Of a DNA stretch of 64,000 nucleotides, positions 42,564 to 52,173 are shown one piece after another. A program made the position numbers and the translations under genes. The notes under the pieces are model-generated. The model did not search any database and was not told the DNA's origin. It saw nothing but the letters and a program-made list of their open reading frames with translations. The number at the start of each line of letters is the position of its first letter. Positions within the stretch are counted from its first letter, which is position 1. This DNA is from an uncultured Bacteroidota bacterium (GTDB lineage: Bacteria; Bacteroidota; Bacteroidia; Chitinophagales; LD1): NCBI GenBank assembly GCA_903919075.1, contig CAIXGR010000022.1:62001-126000 (forward strand), written 5' to 3'.

Positions 42564-42802
42564 TGACCGAAACCAAAGAACTAAAATGCCCCCAATGTGG
42601 TTCAGATGAAATTTCAAAGCCCCGTGTTTCGCAACGGGCATTTGCAATTTCACTTTTGTTGCTGGGTTTTCCTTTACCCTTTTTAAGCAAAATATACCAT
42701 TGTTATAATTGCGGATTTGATTTTAAGAAACGGGATATTGGAATAGCTAAGACAAATAACTTAATTTCAAATGAAGTAGATGAAGAACCAGTGGATGACT
42801 AA
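42563..42802 (+). CDS. Small zinc-ribbon membrane protein
   Basis: 79 residues: CPQCGSDE, a hydrophobic helix (AFAISLLLLGFPLPFL), then CYNCGFDFKKRD, so the two CxxC knuckles flank the membrane segment in sequence. It starts in the stop of the DUF2007 gene (TAATG). Some DUF2007 proteins carry their own zinc ribbon; here the ribbon is a separate coupled gene, suggesting they work together. Confidence 0.75.
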   Translation: MTETKELKCPQCGSDEISKPRVSQRAFAISLLLLGFPLPFLSKIYHCYNCGFDFKKRDIGIAKTNNLISNEVDEEPVDD

Positions 42803-42817
42803 AATAAATTCGATAAT

Positions 42818-44701
42818 CTACTCCAAATCATACTGCAACTTCAACAAATTGCTATAAATACCTCTATCCATTGCAGATAGTTCGTGGTGGGTACCTTGCT
42901 CGACAATCTTACCCTTATTCAGCACTAAAATAACATCTGCTTCGCGGATGGTAGACAGGCGATGGGCTATGATAAACGTGGTTCGCCCTTTCATTAAATC
43001 ATCTAAAGCGCGCTTTACTAATTTCTCGCTTTCCGAATCGAGTGCTGATGTGGCTTCGTCTAAAATTAAAATTTTAGGATCGCGAAGAATGGCGCGGGCA
43101 ATGGCTATGCGTTGCTTTTGTCCGCCTGAGAGTTTAATGCCCCGCTCCCCTACTATAGTATCTAACTTCTCAGGAAACGAATCAATAAACTCTAACGCAT
43201 ATGCTTTTCGCGCAGCTTCGGTAATTTCCTGTTCTGTGGCAGTAGTTTTTCCATAGGCAATATTCTCGCGAATAGTTCCGCCAAACAACATCACCTCTTG
43301 CGGAACGGTGCCGAAGTTTTTGCGCAGCGCTGTAATGTTGTAATCCCTCACATTTTTACCATCAATTAAAATTTCGCCTTCCTGGTAAGGATATAAGCCA
43401 CTTAGCAATTTAATGATGGTAGATTTACCGGAGCCACTGGGACCGACCAAAGCAATTTTCTGCCCGGCATCAACATTAAAAGAAAGCCCGCTAAACAAAT
43501 GAATATCCTTTCGCGACGGGTACGAAAAATGTACGTTTTTAAATTGCACCTCTCCTTTTACCAAGTCGTTTAGGTGCTCGTCTTCAACTTTGGTTTCGCT
43601 CACCTCTCCCAGTATTTCATTAATTCTCTCCGATGCGCCAACGGTTTTTTGCAGCACCGAATAGCTTTCGCTTAAACCGGCCAGCGAACTGCCAATAAAA
43701 ATAGTTAGCACAAAGAATTTTATCAATCCGCCCATAGTAATGCTGTTAGTTGCAACTTCATTTAAGCCTGCATAAACAATAAACACTATTGCCCCAAACA
43801 TGGCGAATATAATGAACGACACAAACCCTGCGCGGTATTTGGCAGCGTGTAAGCCTATGCCAGCCACGCTCATATTAATATTCATATACCGGCGCGATTC
43901 GTAAGCCTCGTTAGTAAAGGCTTTAACCACATCTGCGGCCTGAAAAGTTTCTTCAACAATAGTATTTGATTCGGCCAATTGGTCTTGGGCTTTGCGCGAT
44001 ATTTTGCGGATAAATCTGCCAAATACAACCGCCGAAAAAACCAGCACCGGTACCAGTGCAAGAATAATGAGCGTTAATTTTACTGAAACTGTAAGAAGTA
44101 TGGGAATACACACAATAGGCAATACCAATTGCCTTACAAAAAATGCCAGTTGATTCGATAATGCATCTTGCAGTTGCGATACATCGGATGAAATTCGCGA
44201 AGTGAGATTACCTACCCTGTTTTCCTCGAAAAACTGAATGGGCATAGTAATAATTTTTTCGTACAAAGCCTTTCGGATGGCCGCCATGGCGTTCTGGCTT
44301 ACATATTCAAACAAATAAATACGTACGAATGAAAGGAAAGCCTGTATTAGCAATACTATACCCAATAAAATGCCTATATCTTTTAGCTTTTCGGGCTTAA
44401 TACCCGATGCGTAGGCATCAACCGAAGCTTTAATTTGAGATAATTTCCCATCAGGTGTTGCAGAGGATTTAATAACCTGCGATATGTTTTCAACGGTTTC
44501 TTTGGCCGGTGTTGCTGCATCTATCAGCCTTCCAAATCCTCCGGGAATTACCGATACTACACCGGTTGAGATAACCAGGCATATCATACCCACTATAAAC
44601 TGCCATTTATAGGGCAGTATAAACCGGTAAATTCTAAGGCCATCAACAACCTCTTTTAAATTAATTCCCTTTTTCTTGTCGGCTTCTTTTATTTCAGGCA
44701 T
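42818..44701 (-). CDS. MsbA-like ABC exporter (ATPase-permease fusion)
   Basis: 627 residues, half-transporter. The membrane domain (about 25-350) has six helices and the coupling region FEENRVGNLTSRISSDVSQLQ, with an unusual insert of ~50 residues between helices 1 and 2. The ATPase has Walker A VGPSGSGKSTI, Q-loop FGTVPQEVMLF, signature LSGGQKQR, Walker B ILILDEATSALDSESE and H-loop IAHRLSTI, all intact. It works as a homodimer that flips lipids or exports hydrophobic compounds. A 43-bp hairpin sits in its leader, between it and divergent guaA. Confidence 0.92.
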   Translation of the reverse strand: MPEIKEADKKKGINLKEVVDGLRIYRFILPYKWQFIVGMICLVISTGVVSVIPGGFGRLIDAATPAKETVENISQVIKSSATPDGKLSQIKASVDAYASGIKPEKLKDIGILLGIVLLIQAFLSFVRIYLFEYVSQNAMAAIRKALYEKIITMPIQFFEENRVGNLTSRISSDVSQLQDALSNQLAFFVRQLVLPIVCIPILLTVSVKLTLIILALVPVLVFSAVVFGRFIRKISRKAQDQLAESNTIVEETFQAADVVKAFTNEAYESRRYMNINMSVAGIGLHAAKYRAGFVSFIIFAMFGAIVFIVYAGLNEVATNSITMGGLIKFFVLTIFIGSSLAGLSESYSVLQKTVGASERINEILGEVSETKVEDEHLNDLVKGEVQFKNVHFSYPSRKDIHLFSGLSFNVDAGQKIALVGPSGSGKSTIIKLLSGLYPYQEGEILIDGKNVRDYNITALRKNFGTVPQEVMLFGGTIRENIAYGKTTATEQEITEAARKAYALEFIDSFPEKLDTIVGERGIKLSGGQKQRIAIARAILRDPKILILDEATSALDSESEKLVKRALDDLMKGRTTFIIAHRLSTIREADVILVLNKGKIVEQGTHHELSAMDRGIYSNLLKLQYDLE

Positions 44702-44717
44702 TATTCAATGTTGTTAT

Positions 44718-44760
44718 AAAATCCATTGCCCATCACAAAAAGTGATGCGGAATGGATTTT
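44718..44760 (-). promoter_or_regulatory. Long leader hairpin upstream of the ABC exporter
   Basis: AAAATCCATT pairs with AATGGATTTT (outer 10 bp) and CATCAC with GTGATG (inner 6 bp) around AAAAA, separated by a 3-nt internal loop. It lies 17 bp before the exporter start codon. Confidence 0.6.
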
Positions 44761-44762
44761 CT

Positions 44763-44770
44763 CAAATATA
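44763..44770 (-). promoter_or_regulatory. -7 promoter box of the ABC exporter
   Basis: On the minus strand TATATTTG reads from 44770 to 44763. Transcription from it would start in or just before the long hairpin, placing the hairpin in the mRNA leader. Confidence 0.5.
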
Positions 44771-44824
44771 GTCGAATATGGAGTGAAAAAATTTTAAGCA
44801 GTTATTTATCCCCTTGCATTTATC

Positions 44825-44832
44825 TATCTTCG
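44825..44832 (+). promoter_or_regulatory. Possible guaA -7 box abutting the start codon
   Basis: TATCTTCG lies only 4 bp before the guaA ATG. If used, the mRNA would be leaderless or nearly so. No good -33 TTG is seen at 17-19 bp. Confidence 0.35.
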
Positions 44833-44836
44833 CCCC

Positions 44837-46378
44837 ATGACCGAGAAGATTCTGATTATAGACTTTGGCTCGCAGTATACCCAGCTTATTGCCCGCAGGG
44901 TTCGCGAAAACGAAGTTTACTGCGAAATAATTCCCTACAACAAAATACCCGCATTAACTAGCGATATAAAGGGCATTATTCTTTCGGGTTCGCCAGCAAG
45001 TGTACGTGATGCAGATGCTCCGAAAGTAGATGTGCAGAAGTTGATTGACTTTAGCCCATTGCTTGGTGTTTGTTATGGTGCCCAACTTTTGTCGCATACT
45101 TTCGGCGGCTCGGTTGAGAAGAGCAACCTACGTGAATACGGCAGAGGGAGTCTTCAAATAAAAAAGGCCGATGATATATTGCTAAAAGGACTTACAGATA
45201 ATTGCCAGGTTTGGATGAGCCATGCTGATTCGATTAAAGACGTGGGCAGCAAGTTTGAAATAATTGCAGCATCAGATTCAATTGAAGTAGCTGCTTTCCG
45301 TTCTAAGAATGGAACTTTCACTAATAAAGTATATGCCTTACAGTTTCATCCAGAAGTTTACCATAGCACCGAAGGCGAAAAGATTATTAAAAATTTTTTG
45401 TTTGATGTATGTGCCTGCTCGCACAAGTGGACCCCGGCTTCGTTTGTTGAAGATACCGTAATTAAGTTGCGCGAACAGATAGGCAATGAAAAAGTAATAC
45501 TTGGTTTGAGTGGCGGGGTTGATTCATCGGTAGCGGCCTTATTGCTTGAAGAAGCCATTGGCGATAACCTGCTTTGCATATTTGTTGATAATGGCCTTTT
45601 GCGTAAAGACGAATTTGAAACGGTGATGAATAAATACCGTGAAATGGGGCTTAATGTGCATGGAGTTAAAGCCGGTGAAAGATTTTTGAGCGAGTTGAAA
45701 GATGTAAGCGACCCGGAGCAAAAAAGGAAAATTATTGGCCGCGTTTTTATAGAAATATTTGAGCATGAAGCCAACAAGCACCCCGAAGTAAAGTGGTTGG
45801 CACAGGGCACTATATATCCCGATGTTATTGAATCGGTTTCGGTAAAAGGGCCTTCGCAAACTATTAAATCGCACCATAACGTGGGCGGCTTGCCCGATGT
45901 ATTGAAATTGAAAATTGTAGAGCCGCTGCGCAATTTATTTAAAGATGAAGTACGCAAAGCCGGTAAAGAATTGGGGCTTGTGCCTGAAATACTTTTTAGG
46001 CATCCGTTTCCCGGTCCTGGTTTGGCGGTTCGCATTTTAGGAGATATTACCCATGAAAAAGTTCGGATTTTACAGGAAGCTGACCATATTTACATCGAGA
46101 ATCTTAAAAAATTTGGTTTGTATAACTCGGTATGGCAAGCCGGTGCGGTGCTAACCCCAATAAAAACGGTAGGTGTAATGGGCGATGAAAGAACTTACGA
46201 AAATGTAGTAGCATTGCGTGCAGTTGACTCAACCGATGGAATGACGGCAGATTGGAGCCGCCTGCCTTACGATTTTTTGGCACGAACTTCGAATGAAATC
46301 ATCAATCAGGTAAAGGGAGTTAACAGAGTAGTTTACGACATCTCATCAAAGCCACCGGCAACTATTGAATGGGAATAA
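44837..46378 (+). CDS. guaA: GMP synthase (glutamine-hydrolysing)
   Basis: 513 residues. Class I glutaminase domain: [37 protein letters not shown] (Cys nucleophile) and [12 protein letters not shown] (His/Glu). ATP-pyrophosphatase domain: [17 protein letters not shown], then the dimerisation domain ending KPPATIEWE. Converts XMP to GMP. The start is fixed by the conserved N-terminus. A periplasmic-binding-protein gene follows after 15 bp. Confidence 0.98.
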   Translation: MTEKILIIDFGSQYTQLIARRVRENEVYCEIIPYNKIPALTSDIKGIILSGSPASVRDADAPKVDVQKLIDFSPLLGVCYGAQLLSHTFGGSVEKSNLREYGRGSLQIKKADDILLKGLTDNCQVWMSHADSIKDVGSKFEIIAASDSIEVAAFRSKNGTFTNKVYALQFHPEVYHSTEGEKIIKNFLFDVCACSHKWTPASFVEDTVIKLREQIGNEKVILGLSGGVDSSVAALLLEEAIGDNLLCIFVDNGLLRKDEFETVMNKYREMGLNVHGVKAGERFLSELKDVSDPEQKRKIIGRVFIEIFEHEANKHPEVKWLAQGTIYPDVIESVSVKGPSQTIKSHHNVGGLPDVLKLKIVEPLRNLFKDEVRKAGKELGLVPEILFRHPFPGPGLAVRILGDITHEKVRILQEADHIYIENLKKFGLYNSVWQAGAVLTPIKTVGVMGDERTYENVVALRAVDSTDGMTADWSRLPYDFLARTSNEIINQVKGVNRVVYDISSKPPATIEWE

Positions 46379-46393
46379 AGGAATAATATAATA

Positions 46394-47608
46394 ATGAGAA
46401 GAATAATATTTCAATTTTTTACTGTTGCCGTTTGCGCAGTTTACAGTATAAACTTAGCAGCACAAACCGATACTACTTACCATGTAGCGCTTATTTTACC
46501 TTTTCAGGCAGAAAGCACCACCGGTAAGCTTAATGAAATTGCCAATGCACGCGATTTATATACCGCCAACAGAGTGCATTTTAATGAAGATGCGCTGATA
46601 TCGCTTGATTTTTATCAGGGTGTAACAACTGCATTAAACGAAGGGCATGACAATATTAAATTGCAAGTAAATGTTTACGATTGTGGCAATAGCGATTCGC
46701 TTACTGCTGAACTATTGAAGAAGCCTGAGTTAAAAAAAATGGATTTTGTTATTGGTGCAGTTTCAACACCCAACTCAAAACTTGTTGCTGAGTTTTGTAA
46801 AGCAAATAAGATATTGAACATTCAACCTTTTACACCTTCGAAAAGTCTTACTACCGAAAATCAATACCATGTAAAATTAGCGCCTACTATTGATGCGCAT
46901 ATTGATAATCTTTTTCAATCGATACTGGATTCATTCCCTGATGCTAATATTATTATTTACACGCCTAAAAACGAGCGTTCGCTGCCACTTGCGCAGCATT
47001 ACGATTCGCTTTTCAGAGCTTATAATAAAACAGAACAAAAGAAATATAATGTTTCGTTACTGAACACAAGCGACATGCAGGTAAACGGCCGCAAAACTAC
47101 GCTTGATGAATTAGTGAACCATAGTAAAGCAAATATTCTCATCATTACTTCGTACGACGAGCCGTTTATACAAAGTACACTTCGTACAGTATTCGAAAAG
47201 AGCGAAAGGGCCAATATTATAGTTTACGGTTTGCCAACCTGGCTTAGTGGCGATGTTCTTAGATTAGATTACATCAATGACCTACACACCCGCATATCTG
47301 ATGCATTTTGGATGGATACTGTAAAGGAAAAGGGGAAAGATTTTATGCGCAATTACACTATTAATTATAATAGCGAGCCAAGCCGGTATGCGTTTTTAGG
47401 GTATGATGTAATGAGCTTTATGCTTCAATCAGTAAAAAATTATGGTAAAGATTTTCTTTCGCAAATTATAACCCAGCGTTACACCGGTATTGGTTATAAA
47501 TTCGATATTACCCGAACTATGAAAAATGAGGATACCATTAATTATTACGAAAACACACACGTAAACATTTTAAAGGTTGAAGATTACAGCCTTCATAAAA
47601 TTTGGTGA
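46394..47608 (+). CDS. Periplasmic-binding-protein-like secreted protein
   Basis: 404 residues with a signal peptide (RRIIFQFFTVAVCAVYSINLAAQ). It has the type I periplasmic-binding fold of LivJ/LpoA-like proteins: YHVALILPFQAES, ALISLDFYQGVTTAL, MDFVIGAVSTPNSKLVAEFC, NILNIQPFTPS-like second domain and YAFLGYDVMSFML. In Bacteroidota a related protein with LysM repeats often follows guaA; LysM is absent here. It starts 15 bp after guaA. A ligand-binding or cell-wall role is possible but unproven. Confidence 0.75.
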   Translation: MRRIIFQFFTVAVCAVYSINLAAQTDTTYHVALILPFQAESTTGKLNEIANARDLYTANRVHFNEDALISLDFYQGVTTALNEGHDNIKLQVNVYDCGNSDSLTAELLKKPELKKMDFVIGAVSTPNSKLVAEFCKANKILNIQPFTPSKSLTTENQYHVKLAPTIDAHIDNLFQSILDSFPDANIIIYTPKNERSLPLAQHYDSLFRAYNKTEQKKYNVSLLNTSDMQVNGRKTTLDELVNHSKANILIITSYDEPFIQSTLRTVFEKSERANIIVYGLPTWLSGDVLRLDYINDLHTRISDAFWMDTVKEKGKDFMRNYTINYNSEPSRYAFLGYDVMSFMLQSVKNYGKDFLSQIITQRYTGIGYKFDITRTMKNEDTINYYENTHVNILKVEDYSLHKIW

Positions 47609-47613
47609 GATTG

Positions 47614-48456
47614 CTATTTCAACTTAACTGAATCTTTAAGAAGCAATACCTTCCCTTCTTTATACAACATACCTAAAGCTTTCTTAAAATTCTTTTTGCT
47701 GATGCCCAGTACATCGTAAATCAATTCGGGTGTTGATGCATCGCTTAGCTTTAATATGCCTTTATTTTCTTGCAGTTTTTGAAGAAGAATATCTTTTACA
47801 TCAACCGCCGCGCTTATGCCTTGTTTTTGCAGGGCTACATCAATTTTTCCGTCGTCACGTATTTTCTTTACATATCCTTTTACATGCGTTCCTTTTTCAA
47901 CCAGACCAAAAATTTCGTTTCTATAAAGCATTCCCCAATGCTTTTGGTTGATTATGACCTTTATACCCGTTTCGGTTTCATCGCAAATCAGCAAATCAAC
48001 TTCATCATTAATTTTTAAATCCAGCTCGCGGTTTTTAATAAACTTATTTAAGTTACCGGTAGCTGCAATTCTTTTCGAAGCAAAATCGAAATACACATAA
48101 ACCAAATACTCTTTACCTTCTTCGGGCTCTCCACTTTGTTCTCTGAAAGGCAATAACAAATCTTTATCCAACCCCCAATCTAAAAATGCGCCGAAGTTGG
48201 TTAGTTCTTTTACCTTAAGGTAAGTGGCCTCGCCTACTATAGCTTTAGGAATTTGTGTTGTAGCCACCGGCCGATCTTCCGAATCTTTATAAACAAAAAC
48301 GGTAACCTTCCCTCCCTCCTTCATTTCGGGGGTAATAAACTTATTGGGCATCAGCACTTCTTCAAGCGCACCGGTGCATTCGGTTTCGCACAAGTAAAAA
48401 CCATTATCCGTTCTGCGCGATATTAAAAGTGTATTGTATTTACCAAACTGCAACAT
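47614..48456 (-). CDS. CvfB-like S1 RNA-binding protein
   Basis: 280 residues with three S1-like OB domains and a C-terminal winged helix. FGKYNTLLISRRTDNGFYL starts the first; LKVKELTNFGAFLDWGLDKDLLLPFREQ is the CvfB core; VKGYVKKIRDDGKIDVAL is the third; LIYDVLGISKKNFKKALGMLYKEG is the winged helix. CvfB binds RNA and affects virulence gene expression in staphylococci; its task here is open. Converges on the gene at 46394 with 5 bp between stops. Confidence 0.88.
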   Translation of the reverse strand: MLQFGKYNTLLISRRTDNGFYLCETECTGALEEVLMPNKFITPEMKEGGKVTVFVYKDSEDRPVATTQIPKAIVGEATYLKVKELTNFGAFLDWGLDKDLLLPFREQSGEPEEGKEYLVYVYFDFASKRIAATGNLNKFIKNRELDLKINDEVDLLICDETETGIKVIINQKHWGMLYRNEIFGLVEKGTHVKGYVKKIRDDGKIDVALQKQGISAAVDVKDILLQKLQENKGILKLSDASTPELIYDVLGISKKNFKKALGMLYKEGKVLLLKDSVKLK

Positions 48457-48476
48457 ATACGCAAAGAAAACAAAGA

Positions 48477-49088
48477 TTATTGAAGCCTCTCTAAATAATC
48501 GATTGATTGAGGGCCTTTATGAAATAGTAAATCAAGAATACATAGGTTGGATATAAAACCGTTTCTTTCTTCAAATACCTGGTAATACCTGGGTATTTCA
48601 ATTTGCTCGGTTTTTAATTTATTAATGTTACGCAAATCAACAGTTCCAATTAGCAACTTTTCATATGTTGATGTCATTGGAAGTTTACTCTTTACAGTAA
48701 GTGAAGCAAGAATCATGTGAAGTAATTCCAGATTGAAATCGAAGAGTAATTCAAATTCCTTTTCATAAAAATTTTGAACTCTATCAGCATAAAATTCGAA
48801 AAATGGCGTGCTGCCATAAGATGAAAGAAGACTTTGCCAGTGCTGGTGTTGCCAGTTAGTTTTGTAAGATATTTTTACGTCTTTATATTTCTGATGGTGG
48901 TCCCTGCCTCCTATTATCGGAATACTTAGGGCCATTTTGCCTGCAGCATTGGCAATTTCGCAGCGGTTTCGGTATGTTGATTTTACGAAGTTCTCTTCCC
49001 GTTCAATCAAAACACTTTCGTATTTCAAGAAATTTTGGAACCATGAAATATTAGGCAGGTACACTAAAGGCATTATTGCTGCAGCCAT
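48477..49088 (-). CDS. WbqC-family protein
   Basis: 203 residues. VYLPNISWFQNFLKYESVLIEREENFVKSTYRNRCEIANAAGKMALSIPI, WQHQHWQSLLSSYGSTPFFEFYAD and the C-terminal YYQVFEERNGFISNLCILDLLFHKGP match WbqC, a family linked to O-antigen and glycan clusters. The true start may be the Met at 49073 (MPLVYLPN), since family members begin close to this strand. In Bacteroidota it often lies near signal peptidases. 20 bp from CvfB. Confidence 0.85.
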   Translation of the reverse strand: MAAAIMPLVYLPNISWFQNFLKYESVLIEREENFVKSTYRNRCEIANAAGKMALSIPIIGGRDHHQKYKDVKISYKTNWQHQHWQSLLSSYGSTPFFEFYADRVQNFYEKEFELLFDFNLELLHMILASLTVKSKLPMTSTYEKLLIGTVDLRNINKLKTEQIEIPRYYQVFEERNGFISNLCILDLLFHKGPQSIDYLERLQ

Positions 49089-49136
49089 GCTACAATAATC
49101 CGAATTTCCGGAGTATTATTTCAGTATTTAAGGGTC

Positions 49137-49169
49137 AAAAAAAATCCCCCTCGCCGGGCGAAGGGGATA
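49137..49169 (-). terminator. Terminator for the hypothetical gene at 49184
   Basis: On the minus strand ATCCCCTTCGCC pairs with GGCGAGGGGGAT and is followed by eight Ts. Confidence 0.85.
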
Positions 49170-49183
49170 AACCAATGAGAATC

Positions 49184-49687
49184 TTAATTATTTATTTTCA
49201 GTTTTATATTATCCCATCTTTCTTCCAGTGCATTAAGCCGTTTTATCATTTCATCGGCCCTATCCTTAATTTTTATTAAACCATTATGCAATTCCAGCAC
49301 TTCAAGGGTTAAGCGCCGGTAGTCATTTTCAGCATAATCAAGATGAGCAAAGTTAATATCAAGTTTTCTTGTCTTCTCCATATAGTTTTTACAATCATCT
49401 ACATGGCTTTTATGCTCATTAAAAAGAGCTATGGTTTCAAGCGTAAAGTCATCTACCAAGCCTATAAAATCCATTACATGGTCTGCCGGAAACCCTCGGG
49501 AACCAGGGGTGCCGGGCATTGACTGTTCGCGAATAAACCGGTCTAACATAGGCCCAGTTTCTAAAATAAACTTTCTGGGGCGCGCGTAAAGTTCAATTAC
49601 GTATTGATTAGCCACCGGGCACATTTCATTAAACTCTGCATGTAAGGCCTTGTAATATTCGAATCCAGTTGCTGTAGTAGTAGTCAT
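49184..49687 (-). CDS. Hypothetical helical protein
   Basis: 167 residues from ATG 49687 (MTTTTATGFEYYKALHAEF); an upstream TTG is less likely. The protein is mostly helical and charged, without signal peptide or membrane segment (KYMEKTRKLDINFAHLDYAENDYRR-like stretch in the second half, ending NALEERWDNIKLKINN). I know no family. It has its own terminator, so it is a single-gene unit. Confidence 0.6.
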   Translation of the reverse strand: MTTTTATGFEYYKALHAEFNEMCPVANQYVIELYARPRKFILETGPMLDRFIREQSMPGTPGSRGFPADHVMDFIGLVDDFTLETIALFNEHKSHVDDCKNYMEKTRKLDINFAHLDYAENDYRRLTLEVLELHNGLIKIKDRADEMIKRLNALEERWDNIKLKINN

Positions 49688-49834
49688 TACCAATGGTTTG
49701 TCCAAGTATTACGGGCACAAACTACAAAGGTTCGATTTAAAGTAGCTGTAATCCACATGATTAACTTTGTAAAATGAACCGGTGAAAATTTCTTTGCTAA
49801 CAGGGTTATACTTACCGGTGTTTCAGAGGGTAGG

Positions 49835-50317
49835 CTAAGGCAGATTATTCACCGGCAAAGTATCGGCGCATTCTTCCAATAATTGAGGTATAGATTTTTT
49901 TAATACAGGGTGGATGAAGCTACCGGCGATTTCATTTAAAGGAACAAGTGTAAACCTACGCTGGTGCAGTAAAGGGTGTGGAATTTTTAAGGAGGGAGTA
50001 TTTATAATTTCGGTGGAGTAAAATAAAATATCAATGTCGATAATTCTGGGTCCCCATTTTATGGTTTCGATGCGGCCCACTTGCTTTTCAATTTCCTTTA
50101 ATGCCGAAAGAAGGTTTTCCGGACGCAAATTCGTATTAATGATAATACATTGATTAATAAAGCTTTGCTGGTTAGTTAATCCCCATGCAGCAGTTTCATA
50201 TAATGATGAATATTTAGTAATGGTGCCGCATTTCAAAGCTATCAGCGTACATGCCTCCGCAATGTTTAGCTGCCGCCTACCCTCGTTAGAACCTAATAAC
50301 AAATAAACATCTTTCAT
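49835..50317 (-). CDS. folK: HPPK, 6-hydroxymethyl-7,8-dihydropterin pyrophosphokinase
   Basis: 160 residues from ATG 50317 (MKDVYLLLGSNEGRR). LGSNEG, YETAAWGLTNQQSFINQC, KWGPRIIDIDILFYS and IPHPLLHQRRFTLVPLNEIAG are the HPPK motifs, with the two catalytic Asp in DIDILFY. It makes the pterin pyrophosphate that folP (5.0 kb) uses. It is divergent from sppA (92 bp). Confidence 0.96.
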   Translation of the reverse strand: MKDVYLLLGSNEGRRQLNIAEACTLIALKCGTITKYSSLYETAAWGLTNQQSFINQCIIINTNLRPENLLSALKEIEKQVGRIETIKWGPRIIDIDILFYSTEIINTPSLKIPHPLLHQRRFTLVPLNEIAGSFIHPVLKKSIPQLLEECADTLPVNNLP

Positions 50318-50409
50318 ACTTTTCAAAAGTATTAATATTGCAGCTAAATACAATTTTCAATCATCCCAAGCGTCTCAGTTTGGGGCTCACTATATCAAAG
50401 CTCAATACC

Positions 50410-52158
50410 ATGAAACAATTTCTGAAATTCACTCTCGCCACTATTCTTGGCCTAATTCTTTTTGTAATGCTGGGCATCGGATTTTTAGCGGTGCTTGTGG
50501 CTTCTGCCAGTAAGGAGAAAAAAGTGACTATTGAAGCCAATTCGGTTTTAAAACTTGATTTGAATGCACCTATACATGACAGAGCAGAAAACAATCCGTG
50601 GGCGATGTTGGATATGGATAACCCAAGACTTAAAAGGTCGATTGGGCTTGCTGAAATACGCCAGGCAATAAAAAAGGCAAAAACCGATAATAACATTAAA
50701 GGTATTTACCTGTATTTAGCCAATAACGAAAATGGATTAGCTACTGTTGATGCTTTGCGCGAATCGCTGCTTGATTTTAAACAATCGGGCAAGTTTGTAT
50801 ATGCTTATGGCGAATACATATCACAAAAATCATACTATCTGGCCACTGCTGCGGATAAGATATATATGAACCCCAGTGGAGATATGATGCTGACCGGTTT
50901 TGGCCGCCAAATTTCGTACTACAAGAACGCACTTGATAAATTGGGTGTTGAAGTGCAGGATTTTCATTGTGGTGCTTTTAAAAGCGCTATTGAGCCCTTT
51001 ATTCGTAGCAATATGAGCGAGCCTAACCGCCAGCAGCTAACCACTATTTATAATGATGTTTATAGCTATTTTTTAAATAACATTTCGAAAGAAAGAAAAA
51101 TAGATACGGCTCAATTAAATACCATCATTAATAATTTGGAAGCAGAAACACCGCAAAAAGATAAAGAACTAAAATTGATTGATGATGATATTTATTATGA
51201 TCAGGTGGTTGATAAAATGAAGGAGAAAACCGGTACCGATAAAAAGAAGGATATTCAATTTGTTGAGCTTGGCAAATATGCTTCAACCATTGCCAAAAAA
51301 TTGCCAAGCGAAAATAAGATTGCAGTAATATATGCCGAAGGTAACATAGTAGGCGGTGAAGGGAAAGATGATGAAATTGGCGATGTAACCTATGCTAAAT
51401 TAGTGCATAAACTAGCTAACGATGACAACATAAAGGCCATAGTATTAAGAGTTAATTCGCCGGGTGGTAGTGCGCTTGCCAGCGATATTATTTGGAGAGA
51501 ATTGGTGCTTGCTAAAAAGCAAAAACCGCTTGTAGTTTCGTTTGGCGATGTAGCTGCATCTGGCGGTTATTATATTTCATGCGAGGCGGATAGAATTTTT
51601 GCACAGTCGAATACTATTACCGGTTCAATTGGTGTGTTTGGTTTAATACCTAATGCGCAAAAGTTATTGACAGATAAATTAGGCATTACATTCGACGAAG
51701 TGAAAGTAACCAAGCATGGTGTATTTGGAGGCATTACTAAGCCTTTAGATGCGCAGGAATCGGCGGTTATACAGCGTAATGTTGAGAAAACTTACCGCGA
51801 GTTTAAACAGCGTGTTGCTGAGGGCAGAAAGAAAGATACTGCTTATATTGAAAGCATTGCACAAGGACGCGTTTGGACAGGCCACCAAGCTATTGCAAAC
51901 GGCTTAGTGGATGAGATAGGTGGCTTAGACGAAGCCATTGCTTACGCTGCTAAACAAGCCAATTTGAAAAACTACCGCTTAAAGGAATACCCGGAGGAAA
52001 AATCTTTTATGGAAAAAATGGTGGAAGGCTTTGGCGATGCCAAAATGCAATACATGAAAGAACAATTGGGCGACCAGTACGAAATGTATAACACCTTACA
52101 GTGGTTGAAAAATACTAAAGGTGTGCAGGCGAGAATGGTTTACGATTTGGGACTATAG
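50410..52158 (+). CDS. sppA: Signal peptide peptidase SppA, 67-kDa type
   Basis: 582 residues from ATG 50410; this gives one N-terminal membrane anchor (FTLATILGLILFVMLGIGFLAVLVAS). Two tandem S49 domains: the first carries the catalytic Lys in CGAFKSAIEPF, the second the Ser in GDVAASGGYYIS, as in E. coli SppA. GSALASDIIWREL and GRVWTGHQAIANGLVDEIGG are further marks. It degrades leftover signal peptides in the membrane. Earlier in-frame ATG at 50338 overlaps the folK promoter region and is rejected. Confidence 0.95.
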   Translation: MKQFLKFTLATILGLILFVMLGIGFLAVLVASASKEKKVTIEANSVLKLDLNAPIHDRAENNPWAMLDMDNPRLKRSIGLAEIRQAIKKAKTDNNIKGIYLYLANNENGLATVDALRESLLDFKQSGKFVYAYGEYISQKSYYLATAADKIYMNPSGDMMLTGFGRQISYYKNALDKLGVEVQDFHCGAFKSAIEPFIRSNMSEPNRQQLTTIYNDVYSYFLNNISKERKIDTAQLNTIINNLEAETPQKDKELKLIDDDIYYDQVVDKMKEKTGTDKKKDIQFVELGKYASTIAKKLPSENKIAVIYAEGNIVGGEGKDDEIGDVTYAKLVHKLANDDNIKAIVLRVNSPGGSALASDIIWRELVLAKKQKPLVVSFGDVAASGGYYISCEADRIFAQSNTITGSIGVFGLIPNAQKLLTDKLGITFDEVKVTKHGVFGGITKPLDAQESAVIQRNVEKTYREFKQRVAEGRKKDTAYIESIAQGRVWTGHQAIANGLVDEIGGLDEAIAYAAKQANLKNYRLKEYPEEKSFMEKMVEGFGDAKMQYMKEQLGDQYEMYNTLQWLKNTKGVQARMVYDLGL

Positions 52159-52173
52159 CAATAGGCGGTAATT

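Noticed and set aside
45358-46035. 225-codon minus-strand frame inside guaA
   Set aside because: It lies wholly within guaA, which has every GMP synthase motif. The translated product is Ser/Pro-rich with no domain, typical of an antisense shadow.
49710-49834. GGTTCGA sequence resembling a tRNA T-loop
   Set aside because: No acceptor or anticodon stem can be formed around it. No other tRNA-like signature was seen in the window.
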